A DNA stretch of 31,033 bases from positions 1 through 31,033 of the forward strand of contig JAAENB010000931.1 in assembly GCA_024224995.1 (NCBI GenBank). Reading direction: 5' to 3'. This DNA is from a bacterium (GTDB lineage Bacteria; Spirochaetota; UBA4802; UBA5550). The notes under the pieces were generated by a model, which did no database searches, was not told the DNA's origin, and saw nothing but the letters and a program-made list of their open reading frames with translations. Of the stretch, positions 1-6,880 are shown in pieces (position 1 is the stretch's first letter; each line of letters opens with the position of its first letter). The translations under genes were made by a program, and so were the position numbers.

Positions 1-6
1 TGCAAA

Positions 7-28
7 TGACGTTTTCCTAAAAACGTCA
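7..28. repeat. Short inverted repeat
   Basis: Perfect 9-bp arms (TGACGTTTT at 7-15 and AAAACGTCA at 20-28) enclose a 4-nt loop. It lies beyond the 3' end of the kinase gene at 222-2981, with the long palindrome at 58-151 between them. No clean U-tract follows on either strand, so I do not call it a terminator. It may belong to a repeat truncated by the window edge. Confidence 0.4.
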
Positions 29-57
29 GCAACTAAATAATATTGCGAGCTGCATCT

Positions 58-151
58 GGCCTTGAAGTAGTATGGGCTCTTTGGGTTGTGAGGACTGTTT
101 GAGCGGAGCGAGTTCCGCAGCAATCCAAAGAGCTCATACTACTTCAAGGCC
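58..151. repeat. Long palindromic repeat, element 1 (conserved loop)
   Basis: The 27-bp arms at 58-84 and 125-151 are inverted copies with one mismatch, around a 40-nt loop. The loop holds GAGCGGAGCGAGTTCCG (101-117), preceded by GGTTGTG and GGACTG. The same 17-mer and the same GGTTGTG and GGACTG landmarks recur in the palindrome at 5412-5521 although the arms are unrelated, so both look like members of one dispersed palindrome family. It sits 70 bp downstream of a minus-strand kinase gene, where its RNA hairpin could also end or protect that transcript. No coding capacity is evident. Confidence 0.75.
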
Positions 152-221
152 CGCGCACAAGCATAATCTTAGTTTCTTAAGAGCTCTCCCCTGCACACAC
201 AACACGATACTAAACTCGTTA

Positions 222-2981
222 TTATTTAAAGGGAAAGTTGATAACGGTATGAGTTCCATTATCGCTCTCAATTTTTATATTGCCGTTAAGCTGACTCACC
301 AGGGCCTTAACAAGAGTTAAACCCATTGATTGAACCGATGATATATCAAAGCCATGGGGCAGCCCTATGCCGTTGTCGTGTACCGTAAGAGTAGCGCTGG
401 TGCCGGTCTTTTTAAATGAAATTTTTATACTACCGCCTCGATTTTCCGGGAACGCGTATTTAATAGAGTTTGTTACAAGTTCAGTTGTGGTTATACCCAG
501 AACAATAGCGGTTTTCACCGGTAATTTGACAGGTTCTAATGTAATGGTAAGGGTAATGTTGGCTCCCGGGACCGGTAATGACGCGATGACTTTGCTGAGG
601 TACTCATCAATTTGGACTTCATTAGCAGATTCATCTTTTTGAGTATTGAGCAGCGTATACATTTCAGTTATGGCTTTTATTCGAGATTCTATTTCAGTCA
701 TGGCGGATTTGACTTCTTCTGATTTGGTATAATCTCCCGCTAATGATATCATGCTGCATATCATAGTAAAATTGTTTTTAATCCGGTGCTGCAGCTCACT
801 AAACAGGATTGATTTTTCCGTAAGGGATTTTTCCAGCTCCTCCTCAACTTTTTTTCGTTCCGTGATGTCGGAGTGAATACCGATCATCCGTTCCGGATGT
901 CCATCATCATCCCATGAGACGATTTTTCCTATAGAGTGAATCAGGCAATAAGCGCCGGATTTGGTTTTCATACGGAATTCAGCAGAGTATTCATTCTTTC
1001 CATTGATGTGTTCTTTTAGTTTCCGCTGAACTTGCTCAAGATCCTCGGGATGAATGAGATTTGTCCATGTTTCTGTTGTATGGGGAAGCTCATGAGGCTC
1101 ATAACCCAGCATTGTGAACCACCTGTCACTATAATGTGTGTCTGTGTCTGTGAAGGTGTACGGATTGAAGTCCCATATTCCGCTATTACTTGCATCCAGG
1201 GCAAGTACAAGACGCTCCTCGCTTTCTTTTAGCGCGTCAAAAAGTAATAAATTATTAATCGTATCGCTTACCCGTAATGAAATATCATTAAATAATTCTT
1301 TTTCTTCTTCTGTCCAGATGCGTTCATGAGAACATTGATGCATTCCAAAAATCCATGGACTTCCAATTTTTGGACGCAGCACAACAATCATTTGTGATAG
1401 CATATAGAAATTTTTTACGGGTTCGCAATTTCTAAAAGTTTCACTACTTAAGTCATATGTTATGACGCCATGGGCGGAAAGAGCGTCTCTAAATACCTGT
1501 TTTGTTTCCTCGTCCAGGTGCTGATCTTTTCCCGACTCTAACGCGCCGGGATACTCGGGTTTGGTATATTCGAAAAGAACTTGAAAAGCATCAGCATCTA
1601 CATCGCAGGGATACAATAACCACGCCCGGTCCGAATCAAAAATATTGAAAACATCCTTTACGGCTTTTTTGATTATTTCCTCAACTTTGATTGATTGGCT
1701 GAGACTTTTTGAAATGATATTCATACTCTCAAAATACTTAACATTGGACTCCAGAACAGATTGTTTCTCCATAAGCGCGTTTTCCGCCATCTTTTGGCCG
1801 GTAATGTCTCTACCGGCAGCGACAATTGAAACGATCTTATTATTTTTATCCAGTATGGCTGTGTTAAACCATGCCTGCCAGCGCCAGCCATCTTTCGTCA
1901 TAGCGCGTTCTTCTACATGACAGGTATATGGCGGATGGTAAACCTTTTCTATAGCCTTTGCTACTTCTTCGCGGTCATCTTCGTGAATGAGAGGCATAAA
2001 TTTTGTTCCCGTTAATTCTTCCGGGGTTTTGCCGAATGTTTTACAATACGATGGGCTTACGAATAAGAGCGTTCCTTCTTTATCAAACTTCACTATCATG
2101 TCTGTCTGGTTTTCAACAAGGATACGATATTTTTCTTCACTCTCATGCAGCTTTTCCTCAGCCTGCTTATGCCTGGTTATATCTTCCTGTATTGCGACAA
2201 CATTGAGAATGTTTCCGGACTCATCCATGGTTGGATACACCCTGGTTTTTGCCCAACGTTTGTTCCCTTTTTTCGATGTGTCACGCGCGTCATATTCCAT
2301 CGCCGGAATGGAGACAACTTCACCGGAATATGCTTTTTCCATATACGGTACCAGTCCAAGCTTAATGGCTTGTTCGTCCTTAAGTATATTATATTCAAGT
2401 TTATCGAATTCTTCCCAGCTTGTTCCCCAGAGTTTTTCCCAGGCCTTGTTGACCTGAACAGTTCTGCCATCAATATCAAAAATTTGAATACTTAAAGGCG
2501 ATTGCTCAATCAAATTTCTAAGCCTCCCTTCGCTTTTCTTCTGTGCCTGCTCACTTTGCTGAAGAGCTTTTTCTTTCACCCGCTCCTTCACCTTTGCCTC
2601 AAAGAGCTTAAATGCCATCTTCATGGACGCGTCAAGGATTGTTATGCCTGAATTCTTTACAACATAGCCGTATGAGGTTATTTTTTCTGTTTTTTCAACA
2701 ATTTCCGGTTCCGTATGGCTCGAAAGAAAAACAACAGGGATGTCCTTTTCGGCAAGAATTTTTTCAGCGGCTTCAGTTCCGTCAATGCCCGAACCCAGAT
2801 CTATGTCCATAAGGATGAGATCAACTTCAGTTTTTTTTACAAGAACTGTTTCTATTGCTTCTTCACCAGTAAGAACATGGATTACCTGGTAGCCGTATTT
2901 TTCAAGCTCCTTTTGTTCTACCATTGCGGTTATGGCTTCATCTTCAACGAGGAGTATATTTTTATCTTTACCTGCTGTCAT
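222..2981 (-). CDS. Soluble hybrid sensor histidine kinase (REC-PAS-PAS-GAF-PAS-HisKA_2-HATPase)
   Basis: A 919-residue signal-transduction kinase with an N-terminal receiver domain. Domains: receiver about 8-125 (acidic E13/D14, phospho-acceptor D59 in LILMDIDLG, S87, K109); coiled linker about 126-150; PAS about 152-270; PAS about 283-400; GAF-like about 405-585; PAS about 590-710; HisKA_2 dimerisation/phosphotransfer domain with the likely phospho-histidine H732 in ELQHRIKNN; HATPase to the end (N-box E834/N838, G-box DNGIGLP 869-875). No transmembrane segment or signal peptide is visible, so it should act in the cytoplasm on an internal or diffusible signal. HisKA_2 kinases often sit in stress or light/redox phosphorelays; the signal here is unknown. 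The start is ATG at 2981 with a modest AGG-type ribosome site. It is a paralogue of the kinase at 6881-8320. The neighbours do not reveal the partner. Confidence 0.9.
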   Translation of the reverse strand: MTAGKDKNILLVEDEAITAMVEQKELEKYGYQVIHVLTGEEAIETVLVKKTEVDLILMDIDLGSGIDGTEAAEKILAEKDIPVVFLSSHTEPEIVEKTEKITSYGYVVKNSGITILDASMKMAFKLFEAKVKERVKEKALQQSEQAQKKSEGRLRNLIEQSPLSIQIFDIDGRTVQVNKAWEKLWGTSWEEFDKLEYNILKDEQAIKLGLVPYMEKAYSGEVVSIPAMEYDARDTSKKGNKRWAKTRVYPTMDESGNILNVVAIQEDITRHKQAEEKLHESEEKYRILVENQTDMIVKFDKEGTLLFVSPSYCKTFGKTPEELTGTKFMPLIHEDDREEVAKAIEKVYHPPYTCHVEERAMTKDGWRWQAWFNTAILDKNNKIVSIVAAGRDITGQKMAENALMEKQSVLESNVKYFESMNIISKSLSQSIKVEEIIKKAVKDVFNIFDSDRAWLLYPCDVDADAFQVLFEYTKPEYPGALESGKDQHLDEETKQVFRDALSAHGVITYDLSSETFRNCEPVKNFYMLSQMIVVLRPKIGSPWIFGMHQCSHERIWTEEEKELFNDISLRVSDTINNLLLFDALKESEERLVLALDASNSGIWDFNPYTFTDTDTHYSDRWFTMLGYEPHELPHTTETWTNLIHPEDLEQVQRKLKEHINGKNEYSAEFRMKTKSGAYCLIHSIGKIVSWDDDGHPERMIGIHSDITERKKVEEELEKSLTEKSILFSELQHRIKNNFTMICSMISLAGDYTKSEEVKSAMTEIESRIKAITEMYTLLNTQKDESANEVQIDEYLSKVIASLPVPGANITLTITLEPVKLPVKTAIVLGITTTELVTNSIKYAFPENRGGSIKISFKKTGTSATLTVHDNGIGLPHGFDISSVQSMGLTLVKALVSQLNGNIKIESDNGTHTVINFPFK

Positions 2982-3122
2982 ATTACCTGGAGTATATAGT
3001 AAATGTTAAAATAATCAATGTTTTTACCCACACTCAAGTTTTTAATCAAAATTGAGTCTTATGTCAAGTTGTTTTTGGAGTTGGTGAAAGGGGGTTCAGG
3101 ACGGCATTGATTGAAAAAATGA

Positions 3123-3150
3123 TTGACAAAAAAAATAACCGGACTCTAAT
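3123..3150 (+). promoter_or_regulatory. Putative sigma70-type promoter of the acetoacetate-decarboxylase-like gene
   Basis: TTGACA at 3123-3128, a 16-bp spacer and TCTAAT at 3145-3150 (five of six to consensus) lie about 35 bp upstream of the ATG at 3184. The -10 box overlaps a small inverted repeat, ACTCTAATAGAGT, which could bind a dimeric regulator; that part is weak. Confidence 0.55.
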
Positions 3151-3183
3151 AGAGTTAGAATCTATAAATAATTTGAGTAAGCT

Positions 3184-3975
3184 ATGAATAAAAAGAATGA
3201 CCGGTTTTGGAACGTAGAGCAAACTATTTATAAAACTTCTGAGGGCGATATTGAAATTCCTCATTTTTATAATGATTTTTCACAGGTTTTGTTCTTCTAT
3301 TTCGTAAAACCGGAAAAACTGCTGCCTCTTCTTGAAGGTACCGATCTTAAACCCTGTGTTTGTATAAATAACAGGGCGATTGTTAATTTAATTCTTCTTG
3401 AATATAGAGACTCAAGCATTGGCAGCTATAACGAAATTGGACTCAGTTCATTGACCTATTCAACAAAACTAAAAAAACCATTTTTCGTTTTTCCTAATTT
3501 TCTTAAAAAAGGAGACAAATGGAAAATCGCGGGATATATCCACAATCTGCCGGTAACATCAAAGCTCGCGTATGCCGCCGGAGTAGAGATTTTTGGGTAT
3601 CCGAAATTTATTACTGAGATCCCATTCTCTTTAACTGAAAAATCTTTTGAAGCAACTGTTTGTGATCCGGACTCCCACAGCAATATCTTTTCAATTAGCT
3701 GTCCCATAGGGTACAAATCTTTTGGCTTAAAAATGCCGGGCGTGGACCTGGTTACCTACAGCAACAACAATAAGGGAGACCAGCTAAAAGCTTATATTTG
3801 TGTTGACGCCAAAACAAAAAATAATCTTTTTCCTTCCGTAAAACTAACGGTTGGAGAAAGCAATCACGTAATGGCTCAAAACCTGCGCCACCTGGATCTT
3901 GAAAACAAGAAACCCTTTTCCGTGAGCACAACACATACTGCTCGCGGGGTTGGGCCTAACAGCGCTATAGTTTAA
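3184..3975 (+). CDS. Acetoacetate decarboxylase-like (ADC superfamily) protein
   Basis: A 263-residue soluble protein that reads as a member of the acetoacetate decarboxylase superfamily. In clostridial Adc the Schiff-base lysine lies in a YPKK motif. Here the corresponding region is EIFGYPKF, with K141 as the likely equivalent, but the adjacent second lysine, which lowers the pKa of the catalytic one, is Phe. The protein may therefore decarboxylate a different beta-keto acid, or be one of the ADC-like aldolase/dehydratase enzymes. The start is ATG at 3184, with a weak ribosome site and a plausible promoter just upstream. The 3' end overlaps the convergent VOC gene by 11 bp. A link to the ptb-buk operon 5 kb away (C4 acid metabolism) is possible but not shown. 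Confidence 0.75.
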   Translation: MNKKNDRFWNVEQTIYKTSEGDIEIPHFYNDFSQVLFFYFVKPEKLLPLLEGTDLKPCVCINNRAIVNLILLEYRDSSIGSYNEIGLSSLTYSTKLKKPFFVFPNFLKKGDKWKIAGYIHNLPVTSKLAYAAGVEIFGYPKFITEIPFSLTEKSFEATVCDPDSHSNIFSISCPIGYKSFGLKMPGVDLVTYSNNNKGDQLKAYICVDAKTKNNLFPSVKLTVGESNHVMAQNLRHLDLENKKPFSVSTTHTARGVGPNSAIV

Positions 3976-4495
3976 TCCTCTTAACGTCACCGGTAAGACG
4001 AGCCAGGCCATATAAAACAAAAGCACTTTGTCCAATGGGGATGCCCAATGTTCTTGTTTCTAAAAGTTCTATGGCATAACCATACTGTGGTTCCGAGTCA
4101 AGGATCGCGACCCTGGTTATGGAACCTTTTAGGCTCTTGATACGGCCATGCTGAATAACATCTATACCCATGGTTTTATATTTTTCAATTTCCTTATCCA
4201 GGTTCCGGACGTAGTATCCCAGGTGATGTATTCCTTCTCCATGTTTATCTAAGAAGTGAGTGAAAACATTCTCATCTCCTCTTTTGATCTCAAGAAGCTC
4301 AACCATTAATCTTTTTTTTATGGAATAGGCCATGGTAAAGTCGAGTTTTATGGAGGTGCCTTTATACGTATATTCTTCTTGAATAAAGTTTCCTTCCATC
4401 CACTTCTTTATATTGAAGCTTTTCGAATATTTATCAAGAGCACTATTTATGTCTTTGACAATAATGCCTACCTGCATTGTTCCCAATCCAAACAT
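3965..4495 (-). CDS. VOC-superfamily (glyoxalase / methylmalonyl-CoA epimerase-like) protein
   Basis: A 176-residue protein with two betaalphabetabetabeta-type halves typical of the vicinal-oxygen-chelate fold. The first half opens with MQVGIIVKDI and the second with GIHHLGYYV; the late AIELLE segment supplies the conserved metal-binding Glu. Relative to methylmalonyl-CoA epimerase, the first metal His is replaced by Gln (MQVG), while the central His and final Glu are kept, so a metal-dependent epimerase or lyase is plausible but the substrate is open. A very good ribosome site (AAAGGAGG, 5 nt before ATG at 4495) fixes the start. The stop overlaps the end of the convergent ADC-like gene by 11 bp. 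Confidence 0.75.
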   Translation of the reverse strand: MFGLGTMQVGIIVKDINSALDKYSKSFNIKKWMEGNFIQEEYTYKGTSIKLDFTMAYSIKKRLMVELLEIKRGDENVFTHFLDKHGEGIHHLGYYVRNLDKEIEKYKTMGIDVIQHGRIKSLKGSITRVAILDSEPQYGYAIELLETRTLGIPIGQSAFVLYGLARLTGDVKRIKL

Positions 4496-4682
4496 ATCAT
4501 CCTCCTTTAGTTTTTTTTTAACTCTTGATAAACCTTACTTCTCCTGACTTAATAATACTGTTAATTTTTTCTATTGTCAATTTTAAAAATGAGACCGGGG
4601 CGGCTCTAATGTAGCGCTGCAAAAAGTCCTTGCCTTAAGAAAAAAGGCTGTACATACCTGGTTTGAATTGGATGATATTTAT

Positions 4683-5189
4683 ATGAAGAAACTGAAACCA
4701 TTTATTCCCGGTGCCGTGGCTGTGGGGGCAGCGATCCTGGTGTGTGTCTTCCTGATCGAAGAGACACTGGTTAAGCTTTCGTGTATGGCCGTTGGTCTTA
4801 TGGCGTTGAGCCTCGCTGTGGTACGCTCTATCAATACGAAGCACTCGCGGTGGCGAGTGCTCGCATCGACGCTCATCCCGGCAGTTTTGTTTATTGGAAT
4901 CGCCTGGACGCATGTCCCATTACGAATCGCTTTCCGGATCTACCGCTCCGAGTTTGATCGCGTGGCCTCACAGATTGAATCAGGCACTCCTCCTTTAGTC
5001 CCATTCCGGATTGGACCGTTCAAGATTGAGATGGTTGGCCGTCGTCGGGATTCGGGCCCCCCCTACCTGGGCTCAAATCAAGATGAATGGGAAATCAATG
5101 GCTTTGTGAAGCATCCCGATGGTCACGGCTTTAATCTCTGGTCATGCATCAGACTGGATGATGTGTGGTCGTACATAGCAGAAGACTGA
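4683..5189 (+). CDS. Hypothetical three-helix membrane protein, G+C-rich relative to neighbours
   Basis: A 168-residue protein I do not recognise. It has three likely membrane helices in the first 75 residues (around FIPGAVAVGAAILVCVFLI, SCMAVGLMALSLAVV and LASTLIPAVLFIGIAW), then a soluble domain of about 95 residues ending in an aromatic and acidic tail with NLW and DDVWSYI. I chose ATG at 4683; an in-frame TTG at 4668 is the alternative, and both ribosome sites are poor. Lines I counted by eye are about half G+C, against about 40% in the ADC-like gene beside it, and codons end in G/C more often, which suggests acquisition by transfer. The large palindromes at 5295-5521 lie directly downstream, consistent with an accessory insertion region. 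Confidence 0.6.
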   Translation: MKKLKPFIPGAVAVGAAILVCVFLIEETLVKLSCMAVGLMALSLAVVRSINTKHSRWRVLASTLIPAVLFIGIAWTHVPLRIAFRIYRSEFDRVASQIESGTPPLVPFRIGPFKIEMVGRRRDSGPPYLGSNQDEWEINGFVKHPDGHGFNLWSCIRLDDVWSYIAED

Positions 5190-5294
5190 TTGGTTACAGA
5201 CTTTTTTTAATAACTGTATTTTTTCCCTGCTACACTGGGTCCGTACTCTCAAGAAACTCTTTTTAAATAGAGCCTGTTTCCGGGGATTTTGCCC

Positions 5295-5410
5295 AGGGTT
5301 TGGTTTTAGAGACGTTGCAGTGCAACGTCTTTACGGGCTTGTTTCGGAAGATGTTATCCCGGGGCGGTTTCAGAGACGTTGCACTGCAACGTCTCTCAGA
5401 ACCAAACCCT
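5295..5410. repeat. Nested palindrome: inverted repeat whose arms each contain a palindrome
   Basis: The left arm (5295-5332) and right arm (5372-5410) are near-perfect inverted copies, both beginning with AGGGTTTGGTT when read inward, around a 39-nt loop. Each arm contains its own palindrome, AGACGTTGCA-N-TGCAACGTCT (5310-5330 and 5374-5394). The sequence can fold either as one long stem or as two separate hairpins. It abuts the second palindrome at 5412. No ORF across it looks real. Confidence 0.8.
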
Positions 5411-5411
5411 T

Positions 5412-5521
5412 GCCCGGAGTGATGCCTCGGCAGGTTGTGTCCCGATTCCTTAAAATCGTTAATATGAATCGGGACTGAGCGGAGCGAGTTCCGAACGTTC
5501 TGCGGAGGCATTACTCCGGGC
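5412..5521. repeat. Long palindromic repeat, element 2 (same loop as element 1)
   Basis: The arms at 5412-5433 (GCCCGGAGTGATGCCTC...) and 5500-5521 are inverted copies with 2 mismatches in 22. Inside lies a second perfect 10-bp stem (GTCCCGATTC 5439-5448 with GAATCGGGAC 5466-5475), followed by the 17-mer GAGCGGAGCGAGTTCCG (5477-5493), identical to the loop of element 1. GGTTGTG (5433-5439) also matches the left shoulder of element 1. The stem bases differ while the loop is kept, as expected of a mobile or structured repeat family. Confidence 0.8.
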
Positions 5522-5578
5522 ATGGTTTACATTCCGGGTTCATATACCTTTTACTAAGACGCGACCACGGGGGTTAGT

Positions 5579-5614
5579 TGCTCTATCATCCAATGTCCCT
5601 CTCAAGTATTTAAA
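5579..5614 (+). pseudogene. Fragment of a GNAT acetyltransferase gene (duplicate of 6058-6093)
   Basis: Positions 5581-5614 match 6060-6093, inside the intact GNAT gene, at 30 of 34 bases. The encoded LYHPMSLSSI corresponds to LYYPMSLSSI of the intact protein, then runs into an in-frame TAA (5611-5613). Bases on either side are no longer alignable by eye. This is most simply a short relic of a second GNAT copy or a duplicated patch, lying between the palindromes and the secreted-peptide gene. Confidence 0.55.
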
Positions 5615-5649
5615 GCCGGTCTGTGCGTAAAAAGCGACAACTAACTATG

Positions 5650-5678
5650 TTGACATAAATCGATTTAAGGTGTAGTAT
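5650..5678 (+). promoter_or_regulatory. Putative promoter of the small secreted-peptide gene
   Basis: TTGACA at 5650-5655 is followed by a 17-bp spacer and TAGTAT at 5673-5678, with TG immediately before the -10. The expected transcript start is near 5685, about 28 nt before the ATG at 5713. It would also serve the GNAT gene downstream. Confidence 0.55.
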
Positions 5679-5712
5679 GGCCTTCATAAAACTGGTTCAA
5701 CAGGAGTGTATT

Positions 5713-5880
5713 ATGAATAAAAAATTGTTACTGATTTTGGCGAGCATCTCTCTTCTTTTTGCTGTTTCTGCCGCCCGGGCAATTGATACGGAAAAAATAA
5801 TGACCGGAGAAACAGGGGAAATCAATCTTGGCGATTGTAAGTATTTTTGGGAATACCCCCCTAATTGTACTCCTATCTAA
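5713..5880 (+). CDS. Very small secreted peptide (55 aa, two cysteines)
   Basis: The start is ATG at 5713 with a good ribosome site (CAGGAG, 6 nt spacing), preferred over the upstream in-frame ATG at 5677, which lacks one and falls within the proposed promoter. Residues 1-23 form a classical Sec signal peptide: Lys-Lys, the hydrophobic core LLLILASISLLFAVSA, then an A-R-A cleavage site. The mature part would be about 32 residues, acidic, ending in GDCKYFWEYPPNCTPI, where the two Cys could form a disulfide. No family is recognised. It has its own promoter and is followed after 68 bp by a GNAT acetyltransferase, so the two may be co-transcribed. An effector, signal or toxin role would be a guess. 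Confidence 0.65.
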   Translation: MNKKLLLILASISLLFAVSAARAIDTEKIMTGETGEINLGDCKYFWEYPPNCTPI

Positions 5881-5914
5881 TGGATTTGATACAAATCAAA
5901 ATAGATATTCTTTG

Positions 5915-6486
5915 AAATTTGAAGCCAGGTAACCGGAAGGAGAAGACAATGGAAGGAAAAAACAGAAGCCCGGGACTCCTGGTTCCCTTTGAACCGGAAG
6001 ACCTTGAAGAATTCAAAACATGGCTCATTCCGGAGGAGATACACCGGAACCTCTATATGCTCTATTATCCAATGAGCCTCTCAAGTATTCAAAACTGGTA
6101 TGAAAAAGAAAAAGCAAATAACGCTCATATTTTTAAATATGCCGATAACGGCATTGCCATGACCGGCATTGGTCTTGTTCACAATATTCACCCAAAGAAC
6201 CGCTGTGCTGAGATTTCCCTTATTGTAAACCCAAAACATCATGGCAAAGGATATAGTTTAATAATAGGAAAAGCGCTTTTACGATTTTCATTCGACACCC
6301 TTAACCTGCGAAAAATAATCTGTCACACCGGGGAATTCAACAAAGCTATTATCGCCAACGCGGAAAATATGAATTCCACCAGGGAAGGGGTATACCGGGA
6401 AGAATTTTATAGCGGGGGGAAATATTACGACATCTACCGGTACGCATTATTTGAGCACGAGTACCGGAACCTGCAAATTTGAAGCC
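5915..6486. repeat. 12-bp direct repeat flanking the GNAT gene
   Basis: AAATTTGAAGCC occurs at 5915-5926 and again at 6475-6486, just before the GNAT ribosome site and across its stop codon. Such flanking repeats can mark an inserted cassette. On the minus strand the right copy lies within the surface-protein remnant (6447-6815). Joining that frame to the left copy would give a natural short C-terminus (...ASNFKEYLF, then stop). Chance cannot be excluded for 12 bp. Confidence 0.4.
5949..6482 (+). CDS. GNAT-family N-acetyltransferase
   Basis: A 177-residue cytosolic acetyltransferase that would transfer acetyl from acetyl-CoA to an amine. The GNAT core is visible: beta4 (AEISLIVNP), the acetyl-CoA pyrophosphate loop of the Q/R-x-x-G-x-G type (HHGKGY), helix alpha3 (SLIIGKALLRFSF) and a motif-B tail with NLRKIICHTGEFNKAIIANAENM, typical of RimJ/RimL-like enzymes. 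The substrate is unknown. I chose ATG at 5949, which has a strong ribosome site (GGAAGGAG), over the upstream TTG at 5919. It follows the small secreted peptide and overlaps a minus-strand gene remnant by 36 bp. A degraded duplicate patch lies at 5579-5614, and 12-bp direct repeats flank the gene, hinting at a recent insertion. Confidence 0.85.
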   Translation: MEGKNRSPGLLVPFEPEDLEEFKTWLIPEEIHRNLYMLYYPMSLSSIQNWYEKEKANNAHIFKYADNGIAMTGIGLVHNIHPKNRCAEISLIVNPKHHGKGYSLIIGKALLRFSFDTLNLRKIICHTGEFNKAIIANAENMNSTREGVYREEFYSGGKYYDIYRYALFEHEYRNLQI

Positions 6487-6815
6487 GAAGGGTCGCGCCA
6501 AGATTTCCTTTTACCTGTGAGGCTCATCCCGGAACCGGCATACATCTTTCCGTCGGCAACGATTCGTATTATGGCGTTGTCATACGTCCCGGTAACACCA
6601 CCGCTGAAATCAGGATTATCCAGGGCGATAAACATATAATCATGAGCTAATGGAGTTGTTTGAATACTTGCGTAAGAAATTGGTTCTTTTGTTGAGTAAA
6701 TTACAAACGTGTCAAGTTCACCATCTTCGTCCGAATCAACCAGGGAACCACTGAAAAGTCCGCTGTTAAAAAACTCTTCGGTAAACCCGGCAGCGTATTC
6801 ATAATCCGTAACCGG
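6447..6815 (-). pseudogene. Remnant of a surface/secreted protein gene
   Basis: An open stretch of about 122 codons with no start, in a frame limited upstream by TAA at 6816-6818. It reads like the end of an exported protein: acidic DSDEDGELDTFVIY, repeated small Gly/Ser/Thr turns, and SGGVTGTYDNAIIRIVADG. The same frame continues beyond the stop toward 6875 as LEAPPGIPPARVACSPTV, so one in-frame nonsense codon may have broken the gene. The 3' end overlaps the GNAT gene. I infer a decayed surface or lipoprotein gene. No family was recognised, and sequencing error at the stop cannot be excluded. Confidence 0.5.
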
Positions 6816-6880
6816 TTAGACGGTGGGAGAGCAGGCAACCCGTGCAGGCGGTATGCCCGGCGGTGCTTCTAACACGAGAA

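Noticed and set aside
58..5521. CRISPR array suggested by repeated 17-mer
   Set aside because: There are only two copies, 5.4 kb apart, and no regularly spaced repeats or cas genes.
5263..5523. 86-codon minus-strand ORF across the palindromes
   Set aside because: It runs through the inverted repeats, lacks a ribosome site and its protein has no coherent features.
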